Assembly: GCA_022577435.1 (NCBI GenBank)
Contig: JAKOON010000017.1
Span: forward strand, 1,731,501-1,795,500
Direction of reading: 5' to 3'
DNA: 64,000 bases
From: Embiotoca jacksoni
Taxonomy: Eukaryota > Chordata > Actinopteri > Embiotocidae
Part shown: one piece after another, positions 12,860-25,389 of the stretch
Layout of the letters: each line of letters begins with the position of its first letter
How positions within the stretch are numbered: the stretch's first letter is position 1
Translations under genes and position numbers: made by a program
Notes under the pieces: generated by a model
What the model was told of the DNA's origin: nothing
The model's database searches: none
The model's input: only the letters and a program-made list of their open reading frames with translations

Positions 12860-15800
12860 TGTGTCTGAATTTTTGGGTGAATTTAGCATTACACTTAGTA
12901 GCTGTATAACAAGCAGTTCAGCCATATTTTTTCATATACTGTACTGTGTAATATGTTTTTTTGATTAGTATGTGTGCTCTCTTACTCTCAGCTCTTTGTA
13001 CTGCATTGAAATAGCAAAGTTCAACTCAAACAACATTTACTAACCATTTGTCAAACAAAGCTTTTTTTCAGTCCTTACATAAATTTTGTCAGGATCTACA
13101 CCGATCCGATCAAAACTTTCTTTTTTTTTTTTAATTTCAAATTCACCAAATGTTTTTGTAAACATTTTCAGATCACTGTCATGTTATGTCACAAAATGCA
13201 ATTAGTAGCCTCTACTGTGTAGCGCAGAGCAAACCATCTCTAAACGTCACTGATTTACCATTTGTCATTTACCATTTGATCGTGCGAGGGCAAAAAGTCA
13301 CAGCTGCTGCTTCTTACACTCCTAATTTACATTAACTTGCATGCAAAATGTGTGATTATTATGTCGAGGAAATGCTCCAACTTTCTGTGACATTTACTAC
13401 CGAACATTCGAGGCAGAACACCTGAGCTCACTCAGTGGCAGCGCTCCTTAACCCAACCACACCGGTCCAGAACCACAGCTCTTCTTCTCTGGGGTGGCTG
13501 CAATTTCATTGTGCTGTGATCTGGACTGCGTCAAGCTGAGAGTGCATGTCTGTGGGTGTGCATGTCTGTGGGTGTGGGTATGTGTGTCTGTGGGTGTGTG
13601 TGTGTGTGTGTGTGTGTCAGTGGAGGGCTGTTAGAAACATATGTGGTTCCCTTTGACCAGACCACTGGCTTGGTCTACAGCCACACTGGTTTCCTCAGCG
13701 GGCTCTTCAGCAGGCTGTGATGAATAAGAGTCTGAGCTACAAGACACATGAAACCTTGCTTTGCTGTCAGAAGGAGGGGTGAGGAGAAAAAGAGGGAAAG
13801 AGACGAAGAAAAAAAAAAAGAAAGAGAGGTGAGCAGAAACACTAACGAGTAGTTTATAGGAAAGAAAAAGTGCCAGCATCGGCTTAATAAGACATCTTGC
13901 TTTAGAAAAATCCAAGAGGGGACAGATATGAAACTGGGGACAAAAAAGAAAAGCTGAGACAGGCAGAGTGACAGCATCAGTCAGAAGTAGAGACTTTATG
14001 TTTTCCCATCAGAGTGTGTGATTAAACCCACCACATCCACTTCCCCTCTATTATCATGAGCTGCTGCTGCTGGACCCGCATGCCTGGCCCTCCACCACCA
14101 GCCCCGACAGCATAGCCTTACTAGACAAACATGGCCTGGATGCTGTAGCTCACTGCTGCCCACAGCCGCCGCCGGCACGCTACCGCTTACATGACATCAT
14201 TGCTATTTAGGGAAAATTACAGTAGAAGGAGATGCAGACAGTCTGATTTCATTGCTGGCCTACTGCTGTTGGCTTCCAAGTACACCACACAAACAAGCAT
14301 GTGCTTTGTCACACACGCACACACACACACCTACACGTCAGGTTGCCAGACAGATTATAGGTTTTCTGTAAGTAATCCTTTTATTGTTCCAACAGCAGCG
14401 GCCACAACCACCAGGTCCAGACTGTGTGTGTGTTTCTGCATCAGTCTGAGGCTTTTCAACACCTGAGTGCAGACAGCAGACGTTTTTGTTACCACACAGC
14501 TATAAAAGAGTTTACAGGAGCCCCTGGACTTTAGTTTGGTCTTCTAGTATAAATATTAAAGGCAGTATTTTTCTGCATATGTGAGTATATTTGTGTTTTT
14601 AGGACCCTGATGATGTTTTCTCAGGTTCGGTGTGTGTTTCAGGTTGATTGGAGGTGAAGGCTCATGTGCCATTAACAATTATTTCAAAGAGGTATTCCCG
14701 CAGAGACGTAATTACAATCAAGACAGACATTTTCTACAGTAGTTGTGTGCATGTGTTGGTGTGTGCACTCTGCACTCTCATGAACTTTCATTTTAATTGG
14801 GGCCCTTCCTGAAGTTTGCACCCATGTTTAACTTTTAAAAGTGTTCAGAAGAGATAATTGATAATTGACAGCATAGTTTAAATATAAACTCTCTTATAAG
14901 GATTTGGATTTAAAGAACTGTTATATAGAGACACACGACACCAGCAACGTTCATGGAAACAACATCAAACAGCAACCAGATGACAAACCTGCTGAACAGA
15001 TGCAACAAACCCCCTGTCTGCACTTGTAGAAACCACATATACATTAAAAAATATAATAAATATCACACTCGCTGGGAAACATCTGAACAAATTTATTAAC
15101 ATAAAACTGAGTCATAAAACCATTTTTCCCCCCCCCAAAATAAATTTGATGCAGAGAATTTGAACTGTTTGAAACATTTGACATGATCACAGATTTGTAC
15201 TGAGATACTTCAAGCTGATAAAGAAAAGGAGTGAAGTTGTTGCTAATTACTTCCACTTATTCGGTGAACGATTTGAAAGCTCATTATCAGAACAGTAGTT
15301 TGAATAGATATGTGTTGGGGTATCAAGTTTTTCCCTCTCAGAGAGATGGGACAAAAGCCTCATAATTGATCAGAGCTGTGCCTGAATTGATCCGGCCAGA
15401 TCCATTTCTGGCTCCACACCTTCAGCAGTGTGTAATGTCTGCAGGCAGCATGAAAAGGCTCCAACACGGATCCTCCTGATGCTCCTCAACATTTACAGAA
15501 AAAGTCATTAAACCTTCTCGAGAATTTGTGCATGTTTAAAAAAAAAAAAAAAAAGCAGACCGAGACAGAGAGAGTTCAAAGGAAAGGAGTCACAAGACGG
15601 CCAAGCTAATACAGGCAGGTTGTTTTTGCTCCACGGCAGGAACCAAGCCTTACACATAGAAATATTCATCTGTGCAGCTTTACGTCCACCATTTCTTTGC
15701 TTACATTTTTATTTTTGTCTTGTAATACCTTATGTACATGAGTGGTTTGACAGCAGGGGGCATCACTAACAGACATGCTTAGTCTGTAATGGCTTGTTGT

Positions 15801-18800
15801 AGTAATTACAGATAGCATTCCCTCCAGGGGGCAGATCAGCTCAGAACTCTGAACATGATGCCACACACACATTTACATTTACAGAAGGGGTAAAATTGCA
15901 AAAAAATCGACCTTCAGTCTAAGATGAAAATGAAAGACGTCCTGTTTTCATGTGTTCTAGTCTTTAGTTGTTTCCTATCAATCACCACCTTCTGTATCTC
16001 CGATAATATTATCAGCCCGATGGCCCTAAAGGGCCATAACAGCTTCTCCTCCTCCTCATTGAGGCTACGTGATAATTTCTCAGCTGAGCTGTTATGAAGA
16101 AGATAACGGCCGCTTTGTTTCCTCGAGGATTCATCGCTGTATGTAATACTCTCAGACTCTTGTTATATTCAGTTATCCGATGTGGGGATTGGCCTATTTC
16201 TCCAAATAAACGTTCTCCTTGTGAATAATTGTGAAACAGGAAGTGAATAGACTTAATGCACAGTGGAAGAATTTCAGTTTATTTCAAGCTCAACATTTGG
16301 AAGGTCAAAATGAAAAGAGCATAATGTCCTCCCTCTGTCGGAACCAACATAATATAAAGTTATAATTTCAATAATATGACACATAAAATTTTTATAGCCT
16401 GAAAATGAAAGTGTAATTATTTTGTAATGGTGCAGCCATGTAGTAACTGTAAATAACTTTTAGGTACAATAAAACAATACAGATGGAAAAAAAATATTTT
16501 ATTAGGTTGTAACCGCTCATAAATTATGGCGTAACTACTTTTTGAATACAGGATTCTCCTGAAATAATTACAAGTTACAGAGACGTCACAAAAAGGGGGA
16601 TGTTATAAATTCGTTCATGAATATGTGTATCTGTTTAAAAGTCCACCACTTTAATTTCAGCCATAAATGCAACACTGTACCCAGAAATCATTTCATCACA
16701 TCTCTCATAAAAATAGTTACATTATTAATCTAGTTTCCAACATACAATATATAAAAATGGCTAGCCTTTAATTAAAAATGTGCTATTTTGTTCTATTTAT
16801 ACGTTATCCTCTCTTTTATGAGCCCCGCAATTACAAAATACTTGGACTATAATTTGTGGCCTGTGATCTAAACGTTTCTGTGAACTGCAGTCATGGACTA
16901 TTTCTAGCAGTGATAAAACTGGGTTAATTGGTCTTTCAACTTGTGTTCTGACAAACATTTATTGGGCTCTAATTGAACAGGATTTCGGCATGAACTCAGT
17001 TTTCCCTCAATCTCCAACTCTTCTTCTCGTTCATGAAATTATGCTGGGAACAATCATTCTTGTGTCATGTAATCATGCAGAAACTCTCAATTAAAATGCG
17101 CTAAAGCCCCCGAAAGCATCAGCTAACAATCCATAATGTGGCAATGAATCTGATGCTTTCAGGAATCTGTGGAAAATGAAGCCAGACACGTTCAGGGCTT
17201 TAAGTAATGATCGCGGCGGGGTGTGTGTGTGTATATACACACACACTTGCATACATTCCGTCACACAGCACTTCTGTTTAGGTGTCGGAGATGGAAGATT
17301 ACCTAGTCAGGATGACAGTTCCACAGGCGAATACCCGTCAATTTTAAGAAGGTGCACTGTGATTTATAAGGGAACGTGTGGCCAGTAAACGAGGCAGATG
17401 CCAGCAGCTCGCTCCACTCAGGACGTACACGGAAAGTGTGTTATATATATACGGAAGCATCCCATGGTGAGGACACTGCTATTTTTCCACTGCTGCCAGG
17501 GTTATTTTAATGAGATTGGACCTTTTCACATAGATGGAAGAGACAGAGGAGCCGGGGCCATTTCCAACCTCGTCTGGCATCCCTGGCATGCTGCGGTCAG
17601 GCACTCTGAATATGATGGAGAGGCTGAGGTTCAGATCGGATGACCCTCATTGAAGCCTGAGTTGGAGGGATAATACTGAATCTATCTTCTTCTTGCTGTC
17701 ACTATTGTTCTCTATCAATAACCCCTTCTATTTTCTCTTCCACACATTTCCTTTATCCCTTTGTTGTACATTTTCCCCTTCCCTCAGTCATCAGCTCAAA
17801 CTCCGTTTCTAACTCTTCTTCTTTTGTTGTGGTGTCTCCACCAGGCCTACCCTCTCAGCTCTCTAGCAAAGAAACAGCCAACAGTGCTGGTGATCTGTGG
17901 TGCAGAGCAGAACGGCTCCATTGGCCTGGTGTGTGCCCGACACCTGCGCATGTTTGTAAGTAACCTAAGAGTACATAAGTGTAAAAAGTGAGTGTCTGCA
18001 ATCCAACAACATGACAAATGATCTGGAATAAAACAGTCTGGTTCTTAGTGAAGCATTTAGACGATACAAATAAAACCAACCAATCTTTCAAACTTTAACT
18101 TGCGTCATGACTTACAGGGGATCTCGTATACAGGCCCTCAGTGTTTTACAGAATTTCACTTCAGCTCCTGTAAACGGCTCGGGGCAGTTATCCCGTTACG
18201 CTCTCTGCAAGGGCACTCAGACAGTCATGATATCATGCTATTGTTACTCTCGTTAAAGCCGTCTTGTGCCTTTCCTCTGTGGCCGCAATGTGATGTCATG
18301 ATCATGATGTCTGCAGCTCAAGCCGCATACGGACTGACATTTCAAGATGAACTGCTTTTGGCAGAGGAAGCTCTATCCTCTCCAAACATACAACAGATCA
18401 AAAGTAGTAACTTTTCGTTTGAGCGCATAGTGCTATGGCCTTGGCCCGGCCTGTGACTTTATTGTGAGGGATATATTGGATGTGTTTTTAGGATCTTTGG
18501 CTTAGAGTGGAATGCATCTATACACTTTACCATATGTGTCGGACATACTAGATTTACAGCGCATTGATAGTTCTGATTAAAAACACGTTAGACAGACTTT
18601 ATTTGAGCAACCCGATAGCTCTCTCTGGACTCTCTCTTCCCCTCTCTGCCGACTCTGTCTTTTCCCCCTCAAGCCCAAGAACAAGGTCACAGGTCATCTT
18701 TTGAGCGATATATATATATTTTTTTACCCTGGAATTCCAGAAATGAATAAGAAGCATCTATATAACTTTACCAGTTAGACATTGATTCCCTCTATCAAAT

Positions 18801-21800
18801 ATTTATTGGGTATTTGTCTGCTACTTTCTGCTTTATTGATTCTAATGTTTTTACCTTCTGCCTTGTGTAATTTTTTTTTACCTATTGTGAAACATTTACC
18901 CCATATTGAAATGTGCTACATAAATAATGTTTTAATATTATTATTCCTAAAGTGACTGCACACTACACCAGGCCGATTGGGACCTCACTTGTCTGAGTTT
19001 GCTCTAACTTGAGAAGCTTAAATACTTACTTTGGCCTACGAATCGCTCTCTTGGTGTAAGAGTGTATGTTTTCCATGGTGTGATGTGATCCCTGTCAGCA
19101 GAACGACACGCAAGCATATGTGTGAGGCACGCACACACATACACACGCATGTACACGCATGCACAGCCTTAAGACCCTGACGCAGAGCTGTGAATGTGAT
19201 TAGACGGAGCACAGAAAGAAATGATCGACTGCAGGCGAACAGTCCATCTTGATTCTCGCATCACTCCATGTTTACAATAGCAGGTTGTGTCTTAATCTGT
19301 CAAGCATGTTTGATTATTTCCATTGCTGGGTATGAGGGGTCTGTATGTATGCAGGTATGCTGTATACCTGGACAACACACCTATTTATTGTGAGAAAGAA
19401 AAAACAAGTATGGTCATTTCGTTCTGGTGGGTTGTTCATATTGAAATAAACATGATGTTATGTTTGGCTTGCTGCATGTGCTTTATAGACCATCACAGCA
19501 TGGAAACCTTATGGTGTTAGTCATTTCTCGCTTACTGAAAAAACAGGAATTTCACATGTGTGCAAAAACCCACGTTATTACATGTGACCACATACACATG
19601 GGATTTTGGACATGCGATACAAAAATTGTGAAAACATGTTAAGAATTTGGGAAATATTTAGATCACATGTGCTTGCACAGGTGAAACATGTAATTTTCCC
19701 ATGGGAAACTGCCCATGGTTTTCAAACAATTTCATGGTTTAATGTGACATTCCCATGTGAAACCTATGGGATTACATGTGAAACCCATTGCATAATTTGC
19801 AAATCCCATGTATATTACCATTTGAAACGCATATAGATATTCATGTGTAATCCATGTGATTACATTTGACACCCACGCATATTCTCAGACAAAACCCTAA
19901 CCTTTATCCATGTGAAATCCATGGGATTATATGTGAAAACCTTGGTGTTATATGTGAAAACCCATGTATGTTGCCATATGAAACGCATACAGTTACCTAT
20001 GTGAAACCCATGGTATCACATGTAAAAACTATGGGATTACATGTAAAACCCTGTTAGGGCTAGGCGTGTGAACCCAAATGCAGACGCACTATGGAGGCAG
20101 GGGAAAGTTAAAAGTGTTTAATACAAGAAATAGTAGATTAATTGGATTAAATGGTAAGGGAAGCCTTACACTTCAGGTTCTGCAAGTATTGATATCATTT
20201 TTCAATACTTCTAATGTTTGTGTTTTTCAATACTTACTAACTGCACTTGTAGAACATGTGTTGGGGGGGGGGGGTATGGCATAACTCGTGTTATTGAACT
20301 CGAAAAAATATAAATATTTATACTATATAAATATAGTGTGGTATGTTGTCCAAAATTCCATACAAATGTCATAGTATAGCATGTGGTCCAAAGCGACATA
20401 AAATTTTTATAGTATGGCATGTGGTGCAAAATGTAAATATAAAGTCATAGTATTGCATGTGGACCGTTTTGTAAAAAAAAAAAATGTCATAGTATGGTAT
20501 GTCATCCAAAATGTCATAAAAATGGCACAGCATAGAATGTTGTCCAAAATGTCCTAAAAATTGTATTGTATGGCATGTCGTCCAAAATGTAATGAAAATT
20601 TCATAATAGAGCATGTGGACCAAATTGTCAAAAAAAAATTATAGTGTGGTATGTTGTCTAAAATGTCATACGGCTGTGGTGAAATTTTATATAAAATGTC
20701 ATAATATAGTTTGTGGTCCAAAATATAATGGAGCTGTCATACTTTAGGATGTCGTCCAAAGTGTCATAAAAACGTTGTAGTATATCATGTGATCCAAAAT
20801 GTCATAAAGTTATTATGCAGCATGTTGTCCAAGATGTCGTAAAAATGTCAAACTTTTGCCTTGCCGCCCAGCAGCTTTCCCTGATGACAAAGATGAACAG
20901 TGCCTTGGTTTCTATGATGTTGAGGACCTCATGTTATTTTTCTGATGGGGAAGAAGGTGTCGAAGTCTTCTGGCTTTCTGAAAGGTCACTGCTGGCCTTT
21001 GCTGCTTTCCTTTTGAAATCCTTTGTTTTTGCCTCTGCTCCCTCTGTCTTCCTGCAGTCTTCAGAACAGGGGTCTCCAACCAGTAGTTCGCGGAGCTCTC
21101 GGAGGAAAAAAAGGTTGGAGACCCCTGCTTTACAAGGATGGCCAGCGATATTGGCAGCAATGACACGGTTGCCACTTGCCTCCGAGCTGACGTCCTGGGC
21201 CTGGGCGTCAGTTCCCTCCAGCTCCTCGTGCTCCATACATTAAAGCTTTCCTGTGGGGCTCCAGGGGCCCAGCACCCCCTCTTGGTGAGACTAGCAAAAG
21301 GAGTTGGGGCAGAGCTGGCAGAAAGCCTCAGAGTTTTTTCCTGCAGACATCATGGGGATGCCAGGGGCGGTGCCGGTGGCCTGCAGGAAGCGATACCAAA
21401 TGATACGAGCATATGTAGAACATGGGAAGAAACTAGTGATTACGTTCCTTATTAACTTGAATCAAGTCAAAAAATATCCACAGCAAAAGCAAAACTGAAC
21501 AAAGAGAGAAATAAACTCGGAAACCAGAATGAATAAAAGAAGTGTGTCTGTAAAACATTATTTTCGATGCATAAACTGGATATGAAAACAATCTTGAAAT
21601 GTAGTTATAAAGCACAACAATTTAGCAGATTAGAGACCGCCATACTGTCTTTTCGTAAATTATTTTAACGAAATCCCCCAAAAAGTCCTCTAAAGACAGT
21701 CTTTGTGCTCCATCATCGACAACAACTGTCTAGTTTCAGTAAGAGATTTGAATGTGTGCACAAGATGTCATCCCTTTGCTCTCAATGAACTGTGTGCAGA

Positions 21801-24464
21801 AACAGAACACTACCAGACACCATCCAGAACATCTTCCCTCAAGGCAAAGAACTGTTACTCTGTCAGACGTGAGCATCAACTGGAAAACGACCTTTCATCC
21901 ACCCTTTGCTTGTTTCTGTCTCATGGCTCATTCCCGTTCACGCTCGGTGACACCGACAATCATTTCGAGCTCTTCCTTAGTGGAACACATTTTTTAATGG
22001 CAGAACTGCTGAAGGTCAAGGTCATGCTAGGGCCACAGGCGAACCCCAGGAGAGAAGCTAATAGCAGATTACATTCAACCTGGCTGCTCTGTTGAAATCA
22101 CGATGGGAATGGCATCTTTAACATTGCAATTGTGTTTTATATGAATTATCTGCAGATATTACAGTTCAATATTTTGAATGAGATTTTTAAATGCCGTGAG
22201 CATTCCTTACACGTCTACTGTATTGGGGCTGCATCAGAAAAAAATGATCTGGATGAAATGACCTTTTGAAAGATATTTATGTATTTTATGACCTTGAGGA
22301 TATCTTATCAAGGACCGTGTTTTGTTGAAAAAGATGGACATAAAACGGATAAACACAAACTTACATGATCAAACGTGGGCAAACGCACACTGACACTATT
22401 TCGCAGGTCGTGGGTTTTTAAGATTTATCTCTGTGGCTGTGTGAAGATCATAGGTCACAGGTGCTTCCTGCTGAGCATCACAGACTTTTCATACTGCAGG
22501 GGTCTGGATTTCCGCTCTTCTTAGCTTCCACAAGGGAAGTATTCATTCAGGGAGCAGACTGTAGAAACCACAACTTCTGATCACCAGTCAACAGTATTTT
22601 CACTTGTCGTGAGCTGCTGGCCAAATGCACACTGAAGCATCACTCGCACTCAAGCATGTCATTGTCCGCTTAAACCACTGGTTCTGATATTTGGCAACCT
22701 TTTCTTTATTTTTGTGGTTTTCTCTCCTCATTCATGTCCTTTCCCGTTTCCTCTCGTGTCTCATCTGATGCAGGAGTACGAGCCCACCATCTACCACCCT
22801 AAACGCTCCTCTCACAGTCTACACCAGGATTTCACAGTTCAGTGTGAGAAGATGGACATCCCTTTCCTCTCCTATCTCCCTACAGAGGTCAGCAGCATAA
22901 CATTTTTTCAGAAGCTTCAGTCTTTTTTTGATTAAATTCTGTAAAGTTTTATTGTAAAGTTTAGTTACTTAGGCTCTCTAAAGGGAACACAATCGCTCAA
23001 TCAGCACCTATAAAACTCGCTGATTGTATCTTGTTTGTTTAATCTAGTTTTTTTTTAAATTTTTTTTAACCCATAGCTCATGAACTACCAGTAGCCTGCG
23101 ATCCGGTTCTGAGTAGTTCGCAGAAGGTTCAAACAATATGCAGTGTTTCCCATACATAGACTTACTTGATATATTGACGACTGCCTAAGTATATTTGGCG
23201 ACCTATTATAGCATTTTTTAAATGTATTTATTTTTGGATTTGTCCAAGAGAACAACGATATCGATGCAATTAACGAGTGGACAATCTCCCCTTGCTCCCT
23301 TCACCTGTTTCTACTCCACACTGTATCAGTGCGGCAGAAGTTGAGCTACGCCCTAAGTGTCACACACAGAGATCAGAGGACAGAAACTGCGACCTGCAAC
23401 ATGCCTGCAAAACACAGCAGAGATTCTTACACTGCGCTGTAATGAAACGGGTTCTCATAAATTAGGTAAATGACATGGATACAATATGTTGGTCTGGACA
23501 GTAACAGCAGGACCAGAGCTATAAAGTGAGTGTCGCACTGCAACTTACATTGAAGTTTGGCTGAATGCCACGACTTTTCAAATTGAAAGCCCTCCAGTTT
23601 CACAGGGTCCAGCCTTAAACTGGGTTTTGACCTTGACGTGTTTCTTTCAGGAAGGGCAGTAGGTCTTAATCAAAGGGTAAAACACTGAGTAGTCCTGGTT
23701 AAATCTTATATTATAACGCTTTATTAGACCCTTTTCAAACAGGTTTGGCTAGACAAAGAGTTGTGTGCGCTGCAGTGCATTTAGGGGAAATCTGTCCCAA
23801 CCTCCAGATTGGGAACCCAGTGAATCGTGGACAAGAAGTAAATGTTATAGTTTATTCATACCGTGTTGCGTTCTGCTCAGGTGCAGCTCATAAACGATGC
23901 CTACAACCTAGTGATCGATGCCATGATGGGCCCAGAAGCAGACTGTGCCGACATTAGGGAGCCATACTCTGGTATTCTGGTCACCCTGAAGCACGTGAAG
24001 ACTCCCATTGCCAGTGTGGACGTGCCCTCAGGTAAGTGTTCTTACAAACTGTAGATATCAGACATAAAGGCCCAGAAATAATGGCACGCTAAATGAGCCT
24101 CCAGGCAGCTCGCTAGGAACCTTGGCTCCCCGGGAGGAGTTTTCCAAATCGAGAGGCATACATGGATGAGTGTGAGTTCGTTGTACTCCAAACACATGAT
24201 CTGCTGAAATCAGCACAAAATCATCACTGTGCTTCTCTCCAAAAATGCCTCTTGTTCTCTTCCTCAGGTTGGGATGTAGAAGAACCAAATCAGGATGGGA
24301 TAAACCCTGAAGTTCTCATCTCACTCACAGCACCAAAGAAGTGTGCCATGAGTTTCTCAGGGAAGCATTTCTTGGCCGGACGCTTCCTGCCCTATGACAT
24401 CCAGAAGAAATACGAGCTTAACCTCCCAGTCTACCCTGGCACAGACAGCCTCATAGAACTGTAA
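12337..24464 (+). CDS. yjefn3: YjeF N-terminal domain protein 3 (AIBP/NAXE family), 5 exons
   Basis: Coding exons are 12337-12468, 17845-17955, 22774-22887, 23881-24031 and 24268-24464. All introns are GT-AG with phases 0,0,0,1, giving 234 aa. The product has one YjeF_N Rossmann-like domain. Landmarks are RDYRFGQQQLIEIWG at about residues 21-35, the nucleotide-binding-type strand TVLVICG (57-63), GLVCARHLRMFEYEPTIY (71-88), QCEKMDIPFLSYLP, LVIDA with Asp132, the DVPSGWD loop, and LISLTAPKKC near the C-terminus. In NAXE/AIBP proteins this fold epimerises damaged NAD(P)HX and binds apoA-I; YJEFN3 paralogues are linked to cholesterol efflux in angiogenesis and haematopoiesis. Here the NAXE NNGGDG loop reads QNGSIG, which favours YJEFN3 over NAXE and suggests weak or absent epimerase activity (inference). 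The first in-frame Met after the pyrimidine tract is 12337. An in-frame ATG at 12280 reads into poly-Phe and is unlikely. A further 5' exon cannot be excluded. The gene lies 5.6 kb upstream of cilp2 on the same strand. Confidence 0.92.
12469..17844 (+). other. yjefn3: yjefn3 intron 1 (5.4 kb)
   Basis: Begins GTCTGT after an AAG codon and ends CACCAG before the Ala-Tyr-Pro codons. It holds a (GT)n tract at about 12811-12863, shorter GT runs near 13590-13617 and 17221-17246, a poly-A near 15540, and AT-rich low-repeat sequence at about 15.9-17.2 kb. I see no convincing coding sequence inside; open frames such as 13631-13977 on the minus strand are low-complexity Ser/Phe. Confidence 0.8.
12811..12863. 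repeat. (GT)n microsatellite in yjefn3 intron 1
   Basis: About 50 bp of GT repeat with one GGTG break near its 3' end, roughly 340 bp after exon 1. Confidence 0.95.
19550..20056. repeat. Degenerate minisatellite, CATGTGAAACCCATGG-type unit
   Basis: Many variants of CATGTGAAA-CCCATGGGATTA recur roughly every 20 bases. Copies are heavily diverged, so the unit length is approximate. Lies in yjefn3 intron 2. Confidence 0.8.
20335..20850. repeat. Minisatellite of about 13 copies, unit near 38 bp
   Basis: The motif ATAGTATGGCATGTGGTCCAAAATGTCATAAAAA recurs about 13 times in degenerate form. It is distinct from the preceding array and separated from it by about 280 bp, including a G9 run at 20262-20273. 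Confidence 0.85.
20860..21455. other. GC-richer segment with overlapping open frames on both strands
   Basis: Plus frames 20815-21243 and 21138-21455 and minus frames 20912-21175 and 20934-21236 overlap and span the 61-bp MITE. Base composition is clearly richer in G+C than the flanking minisatellite and intron. I recognise no protein family in any frame. It may be a decayed retroposed or transposon-derived sequence; there is no splice or start evidence for a gene. Confidence 0.35.
21067..21127. mobile_element. 61-bp hAT-like mini-MITE
   Basis: Perfect 15-bp terminal inverted repeats (CAGGGGTCTCCAACC and its complement) enclose 31 bp. The flanking 8-mers CTTCAGAA and CTTTACAA match at 6 of 8 positions, as an aged 8-bp hAT target duplication would. 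The TIR resembles Charlie-type hAT ends. Confidence 0.7.
23060..23130. repeat. Possible hAT-derived fragment
   Basis: GCTCATGAACTACCAGTAGCCTGCGATC and GAGTAGTTCGCAGAAGG resemble the CAGTAGTTCGCGGAGC core of the MITE at 21067 and other fish hAT ends. Followed at about 23139 by CAGTGTTTCCCATAC, another hAT-like terminus. Borders are uncertain. Confidence 0.3.
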
Positions 24465-25389
24465 CGCATGGAAGCGTACAAGCCGGTTTGCCACTCATTT
24501 GGAAAACATATGGTTAATCTATTCTGTTTTTTTAATTTTATAGATTGTTAATGTGATTTATTGTTAACATCTCAGTTGTGTAGATAAGGATACAAATTAG
24601 CCAAATGTGATGTGAAGCTACAATAGAAGGATAATATTTAGAAACTGTGGTTTGAGTCATGTCTTTTTAGGGAACGGCATGAGGAGTTTTGTGTCAATCC
24701 ACTTGTAAAAGCTGTAGCATTACACTGTTTTCGGAATACTTTGCAAGAGAAACTTCTCATTCCACAGTCAGCGAAGAAAGATGAATTTTCTATGATGCCA
24801 ATAAGTGGAATTTTTTTTTTTTTCAAAACTTTTTACTGTTAAGAAGCTTTTATGTTTTTACGTTTGACTTTCTACTCTGAAAATGCTGCTGAGCTGAGTT
24901 GGTGTAGGTTGGCAATTTCAAAATGCTATGGTTATGTATTTTTAGTTTGTTTGGTCAGCCTGCACTTGTGCATTACTTTGGTTTCAGTTTGCATTATTTG
25001 CTTTTACAGAAGGCCCAGACAGGTCTTGTTGTCCATTAAAAGAAAAGTCCCATTTTAAGGAAATGTCCACTTTCTGGTGTTTTGTTTTCCTTCACTTAAA
25101 GCAGCACAGACAAGTAGACAGAAAAAAAAAACATTAAAATATTATGAGATGAATTAAAGCTGCGCTAATCAATTTTCTTGTATCAACAGTGGATCAAATA
25201 ACTATGTAATGAGAAAGGAGGTAACTCTTCGTACCAAATCTATAGATGATTACCACTCAACTCTGCAGTTTCCATCAGCTTAATGAGATAGTTTCCTCAG
25301 TATCTGATGGAGACCAAAAACAGAGCTAAAAGAAGTGTCAATTCGCGATTGATTAGAAGTCTAGAAACTCAACCCGAAATGTATATTAG

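Larger units (their letters stand above)
17956..22773 (+). other. yjefn3: yjefn3 intron 2 (4.8 kb), repeat-rich
   Basis: Begins GTAAGT and ends GATGCAG. It carries two minisatellite arrays (about 19550-20056 and 20335-20850), a 61-bp hAT-like MITE at 21067-21127 and a GC-richer segment with overlapping open frames at about 20860-21455. The rest is ordinary AT-rich intronic sequence. Confidence 0.8.

Noticed and set aside
13631..13977. Minus-strand frames with Phe/Ser/Leu-rich sequence
   Set aside because: Low-complexity purine-rich tract translated antisense; no splice or family evidence.
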